DNA of 64,000 nt, taken from Mucilaginibacter conchicola (GTDB taxonomy: Bacteria; Bacteroidota; Bacteroidia; Sphingobacteriales; Sphingobacteriaceae). Positions 56,392 through 64,000 of the stretch are shown piece after piece. The notes under the pieces were generated by a model that saw nothing but the letters and a program-made list of their open reading frames with translations, did not search any database and was not told where the DNA came from. The stretch spans positions 434,001 through 498,000 of the forward strand of contig NZ_QWDC01000001.1 in assembly GCF_003432115.1 (NCBI RefSeq), given 5' to 3'. How positions within the stretch are numbered: the first letter of the stretch is position 1; every line of letters starts with the position of its first letter. A program made the translations under genes and the position numbers.

Positions 56392-57318
56392 ATGAAAAAT
56401 AAACTATTGAGCAGGTTGAAAAATGCGATTTATGGTGCATCAGCGCTACTAATTTGCTTTTCAATGTTTTCATTTAATGCTGTGGCTTCCGCAGAAAGTC
56501 ACTTAACCGACACTGTTACAAATGGCTTTAAGCTACGCACTGTAATAGTTGATGCCGGCCACGGCGTTAAGCCCGAAAACGCTCCGAAAGGACATTACTC
56601 ACGGGGCGCTGATGGCTCGTTTTCCAACGAAAGAAATGTAACGCTGTCTATCGCACTAAAATTGCAAAAGGCGATTGAAAAAGATATAAACGGTGTAAGA
56701 GCCGTTTTAACACGCTCTACCGAAGATGATGTTTCTTTTGAACGCCGTGCCCAGATAGCCAACGAAAACAAAGGAAACCTCTTTATATCTATCCACTGTA
56801 ATTCGCTGCCTGATAAGATCATTAGAGAGCGCGTGGGCGGCACAGCACGCCGGCCGAAATACCGTAGCGTAAGGGTTGCCGACAGATCGGGCAAAGGAAC
56901 TTTATTTTTGGTATATGCCTTAAAGCGATCAACTGAGGCCGAGAATGAGATAAAAAACAACCAGGTTGAAGCAGAGAGCGACCTTGATGGCGGCGGCTTA
57001 GACCCTGATGACCCGGTAGTTATGATCTTAACAAACGAGTACAAGCGCCGCTTTCGCAAGCAAAGTGTAAATATCGCAAACTTAATTAGCGACGAGATTG
57101 TTCAGGTTGACGGAAGGCGCAGCGAAGGTTTGCGCGGCCAGAGCATTTATGTACTTTGCCACGCCGCTATGCCATCGGTACTTGTTGAGACCGGCTATAT
57201 CAACAACCCTGACGATGAGGAGTATTTGAACTCTGATGAAGGGCAAACTGAAATAGTAAACTCTATAGTACGCGCAATTACTAAATATAAAAACCAGATG
57301 GAAGGATCTGGAAATTAA
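56392..57318 (+). CDS. N-acetylmuramoyl-L-alanine amidase (Amidase_3)
   Basis: ATG at 56392 gives a 308-residue protein with a signal peptide (FNAVASAES) and an Amidase_3 domain from about 44. Zinc ligands are in VIVDAGHGVKP, a glutamate in SNERNVTLSI, SIHCNS and the catalytic glutamate in VETGYINNPDDEEY. It cleaves the amide between MurNAc and L-Ala in peptidoglycan, likely at the septum. A frame extending upstream to 56038 runs antisense through lptD and is rejected. An MCE protein gene follows after 29 bases. Confidence 0.93.
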   Translation: MKNKLLSRLKNAIYGASALLICFSMFSFNAVASAESHLTDTVTNGFKLRTVIVDAGHGVKPENAPKGHYSRGADGSFSNERNVTLSIALKLQKAIEKDINGVRAVLTRSTEDDVSFERRAQIANENKGNLFISIHCNSLPDKIIRERVGGTARRPKYRSVRVADRSGKGTLFLVYALKRSTEAENEIKNNQVEAESDLDGGGLDPDDPVVMILTNEYKRRFRKQSVNIANLISDEIVQVDGRRSEGLRGQSIYVLCHAAMPSVLVETGYINNPDDEEYLNSDEGQTEIVNSIVRAITKYKNQMEGSGN

Positions 57319-57347
57319 AAATTTGACTATACATCTATCACGCACAC

Positions 57348-58292
57348 ATGAAAATATCTAACGAGACTAAAATCGGCGCACTTACGGCTGTAGCCATCAC
57401 TGTCCTTATATTGGGATACAGCTTTTTGAAAGGGAACGATGTGTTCTCGGGCTCAAATAAATTTTACGCGGTTTACCGTAGTGTTGAGGGTTTAACTATT
57501 TCAAAGCCTATTTTGGTAAACGGTTTCCAGATAGGCCGGGTATCAAAAATGGAATTGCAGCAAAACGGGCAAACTATTGTTGAGTTTAAAGTTGATAAGC
57601 AATACAACGTGCCCGAAAATACGCTGGCCAAACTCCAAAGCACCGACCTTTTAGGCGGTAAGGCCATTGTATTTGAACTGGGCAACAGCACTAAATATGC
57701 TGAGGATCAGGACACACTGCGTGCCGATATACAAGGCAGCCTTGCAGAAAGCCTGCAACCTATTCAAAAGAAAGCCGAGGTATTGATAACTAAGGTTGAT
57801 TCGGCCCTGGCTGCTATAAATCATATCATGAACCCGCGTTTCCAGGCTAATGTTGATCGTAGTTTTGCCAGCATTGCTAACTCGCTGCAAACATTAGAAG
57901 GTACTACCAAAAAGATAGATGCTATTGTAGGCGCACAAAGCAGCCACATTAACGGCATCATGACCAATGCCGAAGCGGTATCAGCCAACTTAAAAACAAG
58001 TACGGCTAAGCTTAACGGCATATCGGCTAACTTTGAGCGCTTCAGCAATGACCTGGCTAACTCAAACATAAAAGGTACACTTGATAATGCCAACAAAGCC
58101 ACAGCCGACCTGAGCGCGACTATGGCCAAAGTAAACAGCAAAGATGGCTCATTAGGTTTACTGCTTAACGATACCAAGATGTATGATAATCTAACGGCAG
58201 CATCAGCAAACTTAAATAACTTATTTATTGACCTTAAAGCTCACCCAAGCCGTTACGTACACTTCTCAGTATTTGGCAAAAAGGGAGATTGA
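57348..58292 (+). CDS. MCE/MlaD-family lipid-transport protein
   Basis: The 314-residue protein has one N-terminal membrane helix (GALTAVAITVLILGYSFLKG) and an MCE domain at about 35-115 (FYAVYRSVEGLTISKPILVN, KLQSTDLLGGKAIVFELG). A long helical C-terminal region follows. It probably forms hexameric rings that carry phospholipids between membranes. The permease and ATPase partners are not in the window. It is co-transcribed with the amidase gene, a common Bacteroidota pairing. Confidence 0.9.
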   Translation: MKISNETKIGALTAVAITVLILGYSFLKGNDVFSGSNKFYAVYRSVEGLTISKPILVNGFQIGRVSKMELQQNGQTIVEFKVDKQYNVPENTLAKLQSTDLLGGKAIVFELGNSTKYAEDQDTLRADIQGSLAESLQPIQKKAEVLITKVDSALAAINHIMNPRFQANVDRSFASIANSLQTLEGTTKKIDAIVGAQSSHINGIMTNAEAVSANLKTSTAKLNGISANFERFSNDLANSNIKGTLDNANKATADLSATMAKVNSKDGSLGLLLNDTKMYDNLTAASANLNNLFIDLKAHPSRYVHFSVFGKKGD

Positions 58293-58298
58293 TTTAGT

Positions 58299-58436
58299 TG
58301 ATCAGAGATTAAAGGTTAGAGATTAGTTTCTCGGCTTTAACATAAAAAAAGAGCTTAGCACAAAATGCTAAGCTCTTTTTCTTTTATTTACTTTTTAAAC
58401 CTGATCTCTGATCAACTAACCTCTAATCTCTCTAAC
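58299..58436. repeat. Inverted repeat around the MCE-rnz terminator
   Basis: GTTGATCAGAGAT near 58299-58311 recurs inverted as ATCTCTGATCAAC near 58401-58414, and GGTTAGAGATTAG recurs inverted as CTCTAATCTC. A terminator hairpin is nested inside. The whole is a palindromic unit typical of the intergenic repeats here. Confidence 0.65.
58344..58386. terminator. Bidirectional terminator between the MCE and RNase Z genes
   Basis: GAGCTTAGCA / TGCTAAGCTC stem with a CAAAA loop, preceded by seven A and followed by TTTTTCTTTT. Confidence 0.92.
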
Positions 58437-58441
58437 ACAAA

Positions 58442-59359
58442 TCATTCACTAATAACAAACACCCTGCCCTCTACAGCCAGTTCGGTATTTGGGAAAACGG
58501 TTTGGGTTTCTTCCAAAAGCTCGTTAAGCGTTTTATAGCGAGCTGAGAAATGGCCTATTACCAACTTTTCGGCTTTGGTGATATTGGCTATCTCTCCTGC
58601 CTGTAATGCGGTGGTATGGTGGGTTTGGTTTGCCCTGTCCAGCATATCATGCATAAAGGTTGCCTCGTGGTAAAGCAGGGCAGCACCAGTTATCTGTTTA
58701 AAATACTTTTCGTTGTATTTGGTATCAGATACGTAGGCGTAGCTTTTTGGCGGTGCAGGTGCTATCGTAAGCTCTTCGTTTTTATAGATGGTACCATCCG
58801 GTGCCTCGTAGTCCGATCCTCTTTTAATGGCGGTATAATACGGCACAGGTATGCCAATTTCTTCAATACGCTCCTTTATCAATTTGCGTAAGCGTTTTTT
58901 TTGTTTAAAGAGAAAGCCGGTTGTAGGGATGCGATGATCTAACGGTATTGTTTCTACACATACATCCTGGTTCTCAAATATCAGTGACCGTTGCGATGCA
59001 TCGGTAAAAACGTAATCGATGGCATAATTAAGCGAAGTTTCAGAATATTTCAGCTGAACTTCGATGATCTCCTTAAGTGGCTCGGGGCAAAAAAGCTTAA
59101 GCATCTTCTTGCGCCCATTAAGGTGCATTGATGATAGCAGACCAACAAGACCAAGGTAATGATCGCCATGCAGGTGGCTAATGAAGATATGATCGATACG
59201 GCCCGGTTTAATATCAAACCGCATCATCTGCTGCTGGGTACCTTCGGCGCAGTCAACCAGGTAAAGTTTATCGTTTACATTGACTACCTGCGCCGTAGGA
59301 TTCCTATTAAAAATGGGAGTTGCAGAGCTGCTGCCCAGTATTGTTACTTCGAATTTCAT
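58442..59359 (-). CDS. rnz: Ribonuclease Z
   Basis: The 305-residue metallo-beta-lactamase-fold enzyme cuts the 3' trailer of tRNA precursors. Motif II is HLHGDHYLGLVGLL, with LGSSSATP and a conserved histidine in LDHRIPTTGFLF, and ALLYHEATF and VIGHFSARY near the end supply the other metal ligands. It is 19 bases downstream of the STAS gene on the minus strand. Confidence 0.95.
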   Translation of the reverse strand: MKFEVTILGSSSATPIFNRNPTAQVVNVNDKLYLVDCAEGTQQQMMRFDIKPGRIDHIFISHLHGDHYLGLVGLLSSMHLNGRKKMLKLFCPEPLKEIIEVQLKYSETSLNYAIDYVFTDASQRSLIFENQDVCVETIPLDHRIPTTGFLFKQKKRLRKLIKERIEEIGIPVPYYTAIKRGSDYEAPDGTIYKNEELTIAPAPPKSYAYVSDTKYNEKYFKQITGAALLYHEATFMHDMLDRANQTHHTTALQAGEIANITKAEKLVIGHFSARYKTLNELLEETQTVFPNTELAVEGRVFVISE

Positions 59360-59378
59360 ACCGGGGGAACAGGCTATA

Positions 59379-59756
59379 CTATTTAACTTCTTTCTTTAGC
59401 TCGCGCTCAATCTCTTCCATAAAGATCAGATCGATACCTTCTTCACAAGTTGGAACGATAGACAATACGCTATCTAACTGCGAAATGGTAATTAAACGCG
59501 ATACAGCATCATTAAGGCCGCAAAGGATAAATGAACCGGTTGAGTTTTTGCACAACCTGTGGCCCACCAATAAACTACTTAAGCCCGATGAATCTGCAAA
59601 CTTAACCTGCGACAGATCAAGGATAATATTACGCTGTCCTTCGGTGTTAGTTAATATCAATTCAGATTTTAACTGCGGAGTAACCAACGAGTTCAGTTTC
59701 GATTCGTTAAGCTTAATCAATACGTATTTCTCGTGCTTGTCAACCGTAAATTTCAT
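59379..59756 (-). CDS. STAS-domain protein (anti-anti-sigma factor-like)
   Basis: The 125-residue protein is a single STAS domain: LIKLNESKLNSLVTPQLKSE, ILDLSQVKFADSSGLSSLLV with the phospho-serine in DSSGL, and a helical C-terminus. Such proteins bind anti-sigma kinases, but no kinase gene is nearby, so the partner is unknown. The gene lies between purC and rnz on one minus-strand run. Confidence 0.9.
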   Translation of the reverse strand: MKFTVDKHEKYVLIKLNESKLNSLVTPQLKSELILTNTEGQRNIILDLSQVKFADSSGLSSLLVGHRLCKNSTGSFILCGLNDAVSRLITISQLDSVLSIVPTCEEGIDLIFMEEIERELKKEVK

Positions 59757-59809
59757 TTGTATTTAATTATAAAGCTAAGATATAATAAATTTATCTCTTA
59801 ATAAAAAAT

Positions 59810-60754
59810 TTACATAGAGGCCAATGCTCTATTAATTGCGCTCTCTACCCTATCTACAACGTTAGCCACATCGGGCTTAACAAAGTTTTCGCCGGTTATC
59901 TGTTCGTACAGTTCGATGTATCTTTCAGATATCGAATCAACAATCTCTTTGGTCATTACCGGCACCTGCTGGCCGTCTTTTCCCTGGAAGCCGTTCTCGA
60001 TAAGCCATTTTCTAACAAACTCTTTTGAGAGTTGTTTTTGTGCTTCGCCGTTTGCCTGGCGCTGCTCATATCCATCAGCATAAAAATAGCGCGATGAATC
60101 GGGCGTGTGGATCTCATCTATCAGGTAAATGATATCACCAACCTTACCAAACTCGTACTTGGTATCAACCAGTATAAGCCCCTGGTCGGCAGCTATTTCT
60201 GTACCTCTTTTAAACAAGGCGCGAGTATATTCTTCAAGCTGATTGTAATCAGCTTCAGAAACAATACCTCTTTTTAAAATTTCTTCGCGTGATATGTCTT
60301 CATCATGCCCAACAGCAGCTTTTGTTGTCGGGGTGATGATAGGCTCAGGAAGGATATCGTTCTCTTTTAATCCTTCAGGTAACTTAACACCGCAAACCTC
60401 TCTCCTGCCTGCAGCATACTCGCGCGCTGCGTGGCCGGCCAGGTACCCGCGGATAACCATTTCTACTTTAAACGGCTCGCATATACGGCCGATGGTAACT
60501 GTAGGATCTGGCACCGAAACCACCCAGTTAGGTACTATATCTGATGTAGCTTCAAGGAACTTGGCAGCTATCTGGTTAAGCACTTGCCCTTTGTAAGGGA
60601 TAGGCTCGGGCAGTACAACGTCGAACGCAGAAATGCGGTCGGTAACCACCATAGCCAGGTATTTATCCCCTATCGTATATACATCACGGACCTTACCCTT
60701 GTAAAAACTGGTTTGCCCTTCAAAATTAAAGTGAGTTTCTTTTATTGCGTTCAT
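59810..60754 (-). CDS. purC: SAICAR synthase
   Basis: The 314-residue enzyme joins aspartate to CAIR in purine synthesis. Characteristic segments are [57 protein letters not shown] and [32 protein letters not shown] at 60754 is preferred over a TTG at 60778 because it gives the family N-terminus. It is longer than E. coli PurC (237) and close to the yeast-like form usual in Bacteroidota. Confidence 0.95.
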   Translation of the reverse strand: MNAIKETHFNFEGQTSFYKGKVRDVYTIGDKYLAMVVTDRISAFDVVLPEPIPYKGQVLNQIAAKFLEATSDIVPNWVVSVPDPTVTIGRICEPFKVEMVIRGYLAGHAAREYAAGRREVCGVKLPEGLKENDILPEPIITPTTKAAVGHDEDISREEILKRGIVSEADYNQLEEYTRALFKRGTEIAADQGLILVDTKYEFGKVGDIIYLIDEIHTPDSSRYFYADGYEQRQANGEAQKQLSKEFVRKWLIENGFQGKDGQQVPVMTKEIVDSISERYIELYEQITGENFVKPDVANVVDRVESAINRALASM

Positions 60755-60759
60755 GTGTC

Positions 60760-60832
60760 TCTGAGAATCAAGAGACAAGAATCAAGAAACAAGATGAGCT
60801 CCTGTCTTGATTCCTGACTCTAAAAGTCTTGG
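60760..60832. repeat. Inverted repeat between phoH and purC
   Basis: GAATCAAGAGACAAGAATCA and GAAACAAGA on the left are partly complementary to TCTTGATTCCTGACTC and TCTTGGTTC on the right. It is a member of the AGAATCAAGA-type dispersed palindromes in Sphingobacteriaceae. Confidence 0.65.
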
Positions 60833-60837
60833 TTCTA

Positions 60838-61803
60838 TTACTGTATATCCCCGTAAGCTTCCAAAATGCGTTTCACCAGTTTGTGGCGTACAACGTCCTC
60901 TCCGCTCAGGTAAACAATATCAATTCCTTTTATATCGGTTAAAATACGCAGCGCAGTGTATAAACCCGACTGCTGTTTCTTTGGTAAGTCAATCTGTGTT
61001 ACGTCGCCGGTTACAATGAACTTGGCAGATGGTCCCATACGTGTAAGGAACATCTTTAGCTGCATATCGGTAGCGTTTTGCGCCTCATCCAATATTACAA
61101 AACAATTATCCAACGTACGGCCACGCATAAATGCTAAGGGTGCAATTTCAATAGTACGGTTCTCCAGGTAAAGCTTTAGCTTCTCTGCTGGTATCATATC
61201 ATCAAGCGCATCATATAAAGGGCGCAGATATGGGTCAATTTTTTCCTTCAGATCGCCGGGTAAAAAACCAAGGTTTTCGCCTGCCTCAACCGCCGGGCGG
61301 GTAAGGATAATGCGTTTGATCTCCTTGTTCTTTAAAGCACGTACAGCCAGGGCTACTGCGGTGTAGGTTTTACCTGTACCTGCAGGGCCAATGGCAAACA
61401 GGATATCGCTTTTGCCAAGGCTATCTACCATACGGCGCTGGTTGGGCGTGCGGGCCTTTACCATAATACCGTTAGGGCCAAATACAATTACCTCGCCGCT
61501 GGCAAACTTATCGGCACCACCCTCGGTAGCGTTAGCAGTATTGGCAGATGGTTTGGCGCCAAGTATGCGCTCCACGTCAATTACATTAAGGCTTTCATAT
61601 TTTTCTACGTGCTGCACCAGCGCGTTAAATTTTTCCTGGAAGGTGTTTAATTCGTTCTCGTCGCCCAGTACTTTAACCTCACTGCCGCGCGCAACTATTT
61701 TAAGCTTAGGATATTGCTTTTTAATGATCTCGAAGTGATCGTTAGATGGCCCCCACAATACCGCCGGATCTATTTGCTCGATTGATAATTTTAGCTCGTT
61801 CAA
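60838..61803 (-). CDS. phoH: PhoH-family ATPase (TTG start)
   Basis: The 321-residue protein has a KH-like N-terminus (FEIIKKQYPKLKIVARGSEV) and a PhoH P-loop domain with Walker A GPAGTGKTYTA and Walker B VILDEAQN; LTRPAVEAGENLGFLPGDL is the family signature. It is related to YbeZ, which takes part in rRNA processing. No ATG lies in frame before 61803; TTG there is the only sensible start. It is followed by purC after a repeat. Confidence 0.93.
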   Translation of the reverse strand: MNELKLSIEQIDPAVLWGPSNDHFEIIKKQYPKLKIVARGSEVKVLGDENELNTFQEKFNALVQHVEKYESLNVIDVERILGAKPSANTANATEGGADKFASGEVIVFGPNGIMVKARTPNQRRMVDSLGKSDILFAIGPAGTGKTYTAVALAVRALKNKEIKRIILTRPAVEAGENLGFLPGDLKEKIDPYLRPLYDALDDMIPAEKLKLYLENRTIEIAPLAFMRGRTLDNCFVILDEAQNATDMQLKMFLTRMGPSAKFIVTGDVTQIDLPKKQQSGLYTALRILTDIKGIDIVYLSGEDVVRHKLVKRILEAYGDIQ

Positions 61804-61906
61804 TACTTCGTGTTTTTTGTTGAGTTGCGAATTTTTATGAATTAAAAATTGAATATTTGCACCTTTAATTACTCTACAAGATTAGCAATAAATATTTATA
61901 ATATTA

Positions 61907-62683
61907 ATGGCAATTATAACATTAACTACTGACCTGGGCGATAAAGATATTTATCAGGCTGCCCTTAAAGGTAGTATTTATAAGTTGCTCCCAACAGTAA
62001 ATATTGTAGATATTACTAACAATGTGCCGGCCTTTAATGTGCAACAGGCAGCCTTCATTTTAAAGAACAGTTACCACTACTTTCCTGATGGCACTGTACA
62101 CCTCATAGGCATTGATACTGTGTACAGTACGTACACCCGCTACCTGGCTGTAAAGCACAATAACCACTACTTTGTGGGTGCCGATAACGGCATCTTTTCG
62201 CTGATGTTTGACCACCAGGTAGCCGAGGTTGTGGAAATAAATATTATGCAGGATTTGAAGTTTCTGCACTTCCCCCTGGCTGATATTTTTGTGAAGGCCG
62301 CATGCCACCTGGCCGATGGCGGATCGCTTGCCGAGATTGGCTTACCGGTGCCCGAGGTGGAGAACAAAATGAACCTGCAGCCCGTTATCGAAAAAAACCT
62401 GATAAAAGGCGTGGTGATATATGTAGATGCGTTCCAGAACGTTATAACAAATATTACCAAAGAGTTTTTTAACCGTGTGCAGCAGGGCCGCAGGTTTGTG
62501 CTTTACTTTAAGCGTAATGAAACCATCAACCAGCTTAGCTGGCACTACAATGAGGTGCCTGAGGGCGAAAAGCTTTGCCTTTTTGGCATAAGCGACCACC
62601 TGGAGATTGCCATTAACAAGGGTAACGCCAGCGGCTTACTGGGCCTAAACCTTGGCGATAGCGTTATTATTGATTTCCAGTAA
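61907..62683 (+). CDS. SAM hydroxide adenosyltransferase (DUF62/SAM hydrolase family)
   Basis: The 258-residue protein belongs to the family that splits SAM to adenosine and methionine with water. Its start ITLTTDLGDKDIYQAALKG with the conserved aspartates, HLIGIDTVYSTYTR and FVGADNGIFSLMF match the hydrolase group. Fluorinases of the same fold have an extra loop that I do not see. It starts 103 bases from phoH on the opposite strand. Its physiological role is unclear. Confidence 0.9.
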   Translation: MAIITLTTDLGDKDIYQAALKGSIYKLLPTVNIVDITNNVPAFNVQQAAFILKNSYHYFPDGTVHLIGIDTVYSTYTRYLAVKHNNHYFVGADNGIFSLMFDHQVAEVVEINIMQDLKFLHFPLADIFVKAACHLADGGSLAEIGLPVPEVENKMNLQPVIEKNLIKGVVIYVDAFQNVITNITKEFFNRVQQGRRFVLYFKRNETINQLSWHYNEVPEGEKLCLFGISDHLEIAINKGNASGLLGLNLGDSVIIDFQ

Positions 62684-62699
62684 TCAGGATTCAACCCGT

Positions 62700-63239
62700 A
62701 TGAAAAATTTGATACTCACCGGCTTTATGCTGCTGTTTGGGCTTGCTGTATTTGGCCAAACCAACCCCGATTCGGTTGTTTATATCCAACAGCGCAATAA
62801 AATAAACAAGATGCTTGCTGATCGCCGTGCAAAGTTTGGCCGGTACGACACCAGCCTTGTTCAACACAGCGGTATCTTCGGGATGCAAACCAAAGGCGAC
62901 ATCCGCCGCTCAAACGAGATACTGATGGATATTGCTGATACTGACGATGAGATCTTTATCGAATTGAAGAAACTTTTTGATTACAACACCAATCAACTCA
63001 ACTACAGCAAGTTTCAGCGCAAGCAAACTGAAAGCAGTTTAAAAGATGCCGAGAAAAGCCGCATTGCATATCTAAGAAGTATCAGCGCTTTAAGAAATCA
63101 GAACGACAGCCTTAAAGTACAGGTAAAACAGCTGGAAACATCTAAACAAAAGCAGCAAGGCATCATGATTGTGTTGGTAGTTCTCACTTTTGCGTCAATT
63201 TTAATACTGTTTATCGTCAAAAGGAAAAGAAACACGTAA
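62700..63239 (+). CDS. Signal-peptide, coiled-coil, C-terminal membrane-anchor protein
   Basis: The 179-residue protein has a signal peptide (GLAVFGQ), a helical middle with coiled-coil character (SLKDAEKSRIAYLRSISALRN, QVKQLETSKQKQQ) and a C-terminal membrane helix (IMIVLVVLTFASILILFIV) followed by KRKRNT. I do not recognise the family. ATG at 62700 is chosen because it gives the signal peptide; an in-frame ATG at 62652 is inside the upstream gene. It overlaps no gene but lies 16 bases after the SAM hydrolase gene. Confidence 0.8.
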   Translation: MKNLILTGFMLLFGLAVFGQTNPDSVVYIQQRNKINKMLADRRAKFGRYDTSLVQHSGIFGMQTKGDIRRSNEILMDIADTDDEIFIELKKLFDYNTNQLNYSKFQRKQTESSLKDAEKSRIAYLRSISALRNQNDSLKVQVKQLETSKQKQQGIMIVLVVLTFASILILFIVKRKRNT

Positions 63240-63268
63240 TTTCGCCACTTTGTACATAAAAATCATCA

Positions 63269-64000
63269 ATGGCACGAGGACGACTGAACAGTGGCAGCAA
63301 GGCAGAAGCAGAATTACCAAAAGCTAAGTTAAATAAACAAAGCCTGCGCAACGTAAGTAAACTATTAAGTTATATAAAACCTTACAGGCTTAAATTTATA
63401 GGCGGACTTGTATTCCTTGTTATCTCCAGCTTAGTTGGTTTAGCATTTCCCGGATTTTTTGGTGCTTTGATAGATGCTTCGCAAGGTGTAAAACGTTATG
63501 GCTTTGTTCCTGCAGATCTTAAAAAGATCGGTGAGGTTGCCATTGTGGTATTATTCTTTCAAGGCTTTGTATCCTATTTCAGAATTACCTGGTTTGTACA
63601 AGTTGCCGAGAAATCATTGGCAGCTATCCGCAGGGATACTTATTTCAGGTTAATTACCCTACCCATGAACTTCTTTGCTAACCGCAGGGTTGGTGAACTC
63701 AATAGCCGTATCAGTGCAGACCTTTCTCAGATACAAGAAACCCTTACCACAACTTTAGCAGAAGTAATTAGGCAGGTGATCATCCTGATAGGTGGTATAA
63801 CGTTATTAGTTATCATCTCGTGGAAACTTACTATTGCTTTATTAGTCATACTTCCCGTACTGATTGTTTTCGCTATCGTATTTGGTAAATTTATCAGAAA
63901 GCTATCACGCGAGGCACAAGATCAACTGGCCGAGTCTAATACTATAGTAGAAGAAACACTACAAGGTATTGCCAACGTTAAAGCATTTGTAAACGAGGCT
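63269..64000 (+). CDS. ABC exporter, N-terminal part (cut by window end)
   Basis: From ATG at 63269 the frame is open to the window edge (244 codons). The product starts with an ABC-transporter type 1 transmembrane region: helix one near 45-65 (FIGGLVFLVISSLVGLAFPG), a second near 87-105, and the typical LPMNFFANRRVGELNSRISAD and FVNEA coupling-helix segments. It is most like MsbA/multidrug exporters; the ATP-binding domain would lie beyond the window, so cargo cannot be told. It begins 29 bases after the coiled-coil protein gene. Confidence 0.88.
   Translation, partial: MARGRLNSGSKAEAELPKAKLNKQSLRNVSKLLSYIKPYRLKFIGGLVFLVISSLVGLAFPGFFGALIDASQGVKRYGFVPADLKKIGEVAIVVLFFQGFVSYFRITWFVQVAEKSLAAIRRDTYFRLITLPMNFFANRRVGELNSRISADLSQIQETLTTTLAEVIRQVIILIGGITLLVIISWKLTIALLVILPVLIVFAIVFGKFIRKLSREAQDQLAESNTIVEETLQGIANVKAFVNEA

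Noticed and set aside
61907..62683. A fluorinase or chlorinase
   Set aside because: The sequence fits the ordinary SAM hydroxide adenosyltransferase group and I see no halogenase-type insert loop.

Overview
The window reads as chromosomal DNA of a Bacteroidota bacterium, most likely family Sphingobacteriaceae (Mucilaginibacter/Pedobacter-like). Supporting signs are promoters of the TTTG / TAnnTTTG type, AT-rich start regions without Shine-Dalgarno sequences, a surface-lipoprotein B12 uptake locus, a futalosine-type menaquinone pathway, a CrtA-like oxygenase, DUF5074/DUF4442/PepSY-like genes, and many imperfect inverted repeats between genes. The genus is an inference. I see no phage, plasmid, CRISPR, rRNA or tRNA genes.

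Layout. 1-4.4 kb: the end of scoA, scoB, rpe, and the serine genes serC and serA. 4.4-5.8 kb: a zinc-ribbon membrane protein, a doubtful small gene and repeat-rich DNA. 5.8-9.1 kb: the translation operon thrS-infC(TTG start)-rpmI-rplT. 9.3-10.2 kb: a SRPBCC protein. 10.3-16.5 kb: a cobalamin riboswitch followed by a BtuB-type receptor, three surface lipoproteins (two YncE/DUF5074 beta-propellers like BtuG) and a small membrane protein with its own promoter. 16.7-27.1 kb: small metabolic and repair genes (zinc-less sirtuin, CrtA-like enzyme, free-Met-sulfoxide reductase, 3-methyladenine glycosylase, kynureninase-bestrophin-deacetylase run, MATE pump, AlbA_2, GNAT, DUF4442). 27.2-36.7 kb: a small lipoprotein, an SDR, an orphan gene, gyrA with two secreted TPR proteins, a TlpA-like protein and hemF. 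36.8-44.4 kb: MFS carrier, cold-shock protein, PepSY-like secreted protein, SDR, lipoproteins, mqnA and mqnE.

44.5-50.7 kb is a sulfur amino acid region: a trans-sulfuration enzyme, a frameshifted IS200-like transposase beside GTTCC/GGAAC palindromes, then a promoter, a SAM-I riboswitch, a previously unlisted 37-codon leader gene ending CICMCCCCC, and metY-metX-hom. The riboswitch P1 helix covers the AT-rich start region of the leader gene, suggesting a two-input (SAM plus cysteine supply) control of methionine synthesis. This is the most interesting item in the window.

50.7-64 kb: on the minus strand a 2-oxoacid dehydrogenase E2, cinA and lptD; on the plus strand an amidase and an MCE/MlaD protein; on the minus strand RNase Z, a STAS protein, purC and phoH; on the plus strand a SAM hydroxide adenosyltransferase homologue, a coiled-coil membrane protein and the start of an ABC exporter cut by the window end.
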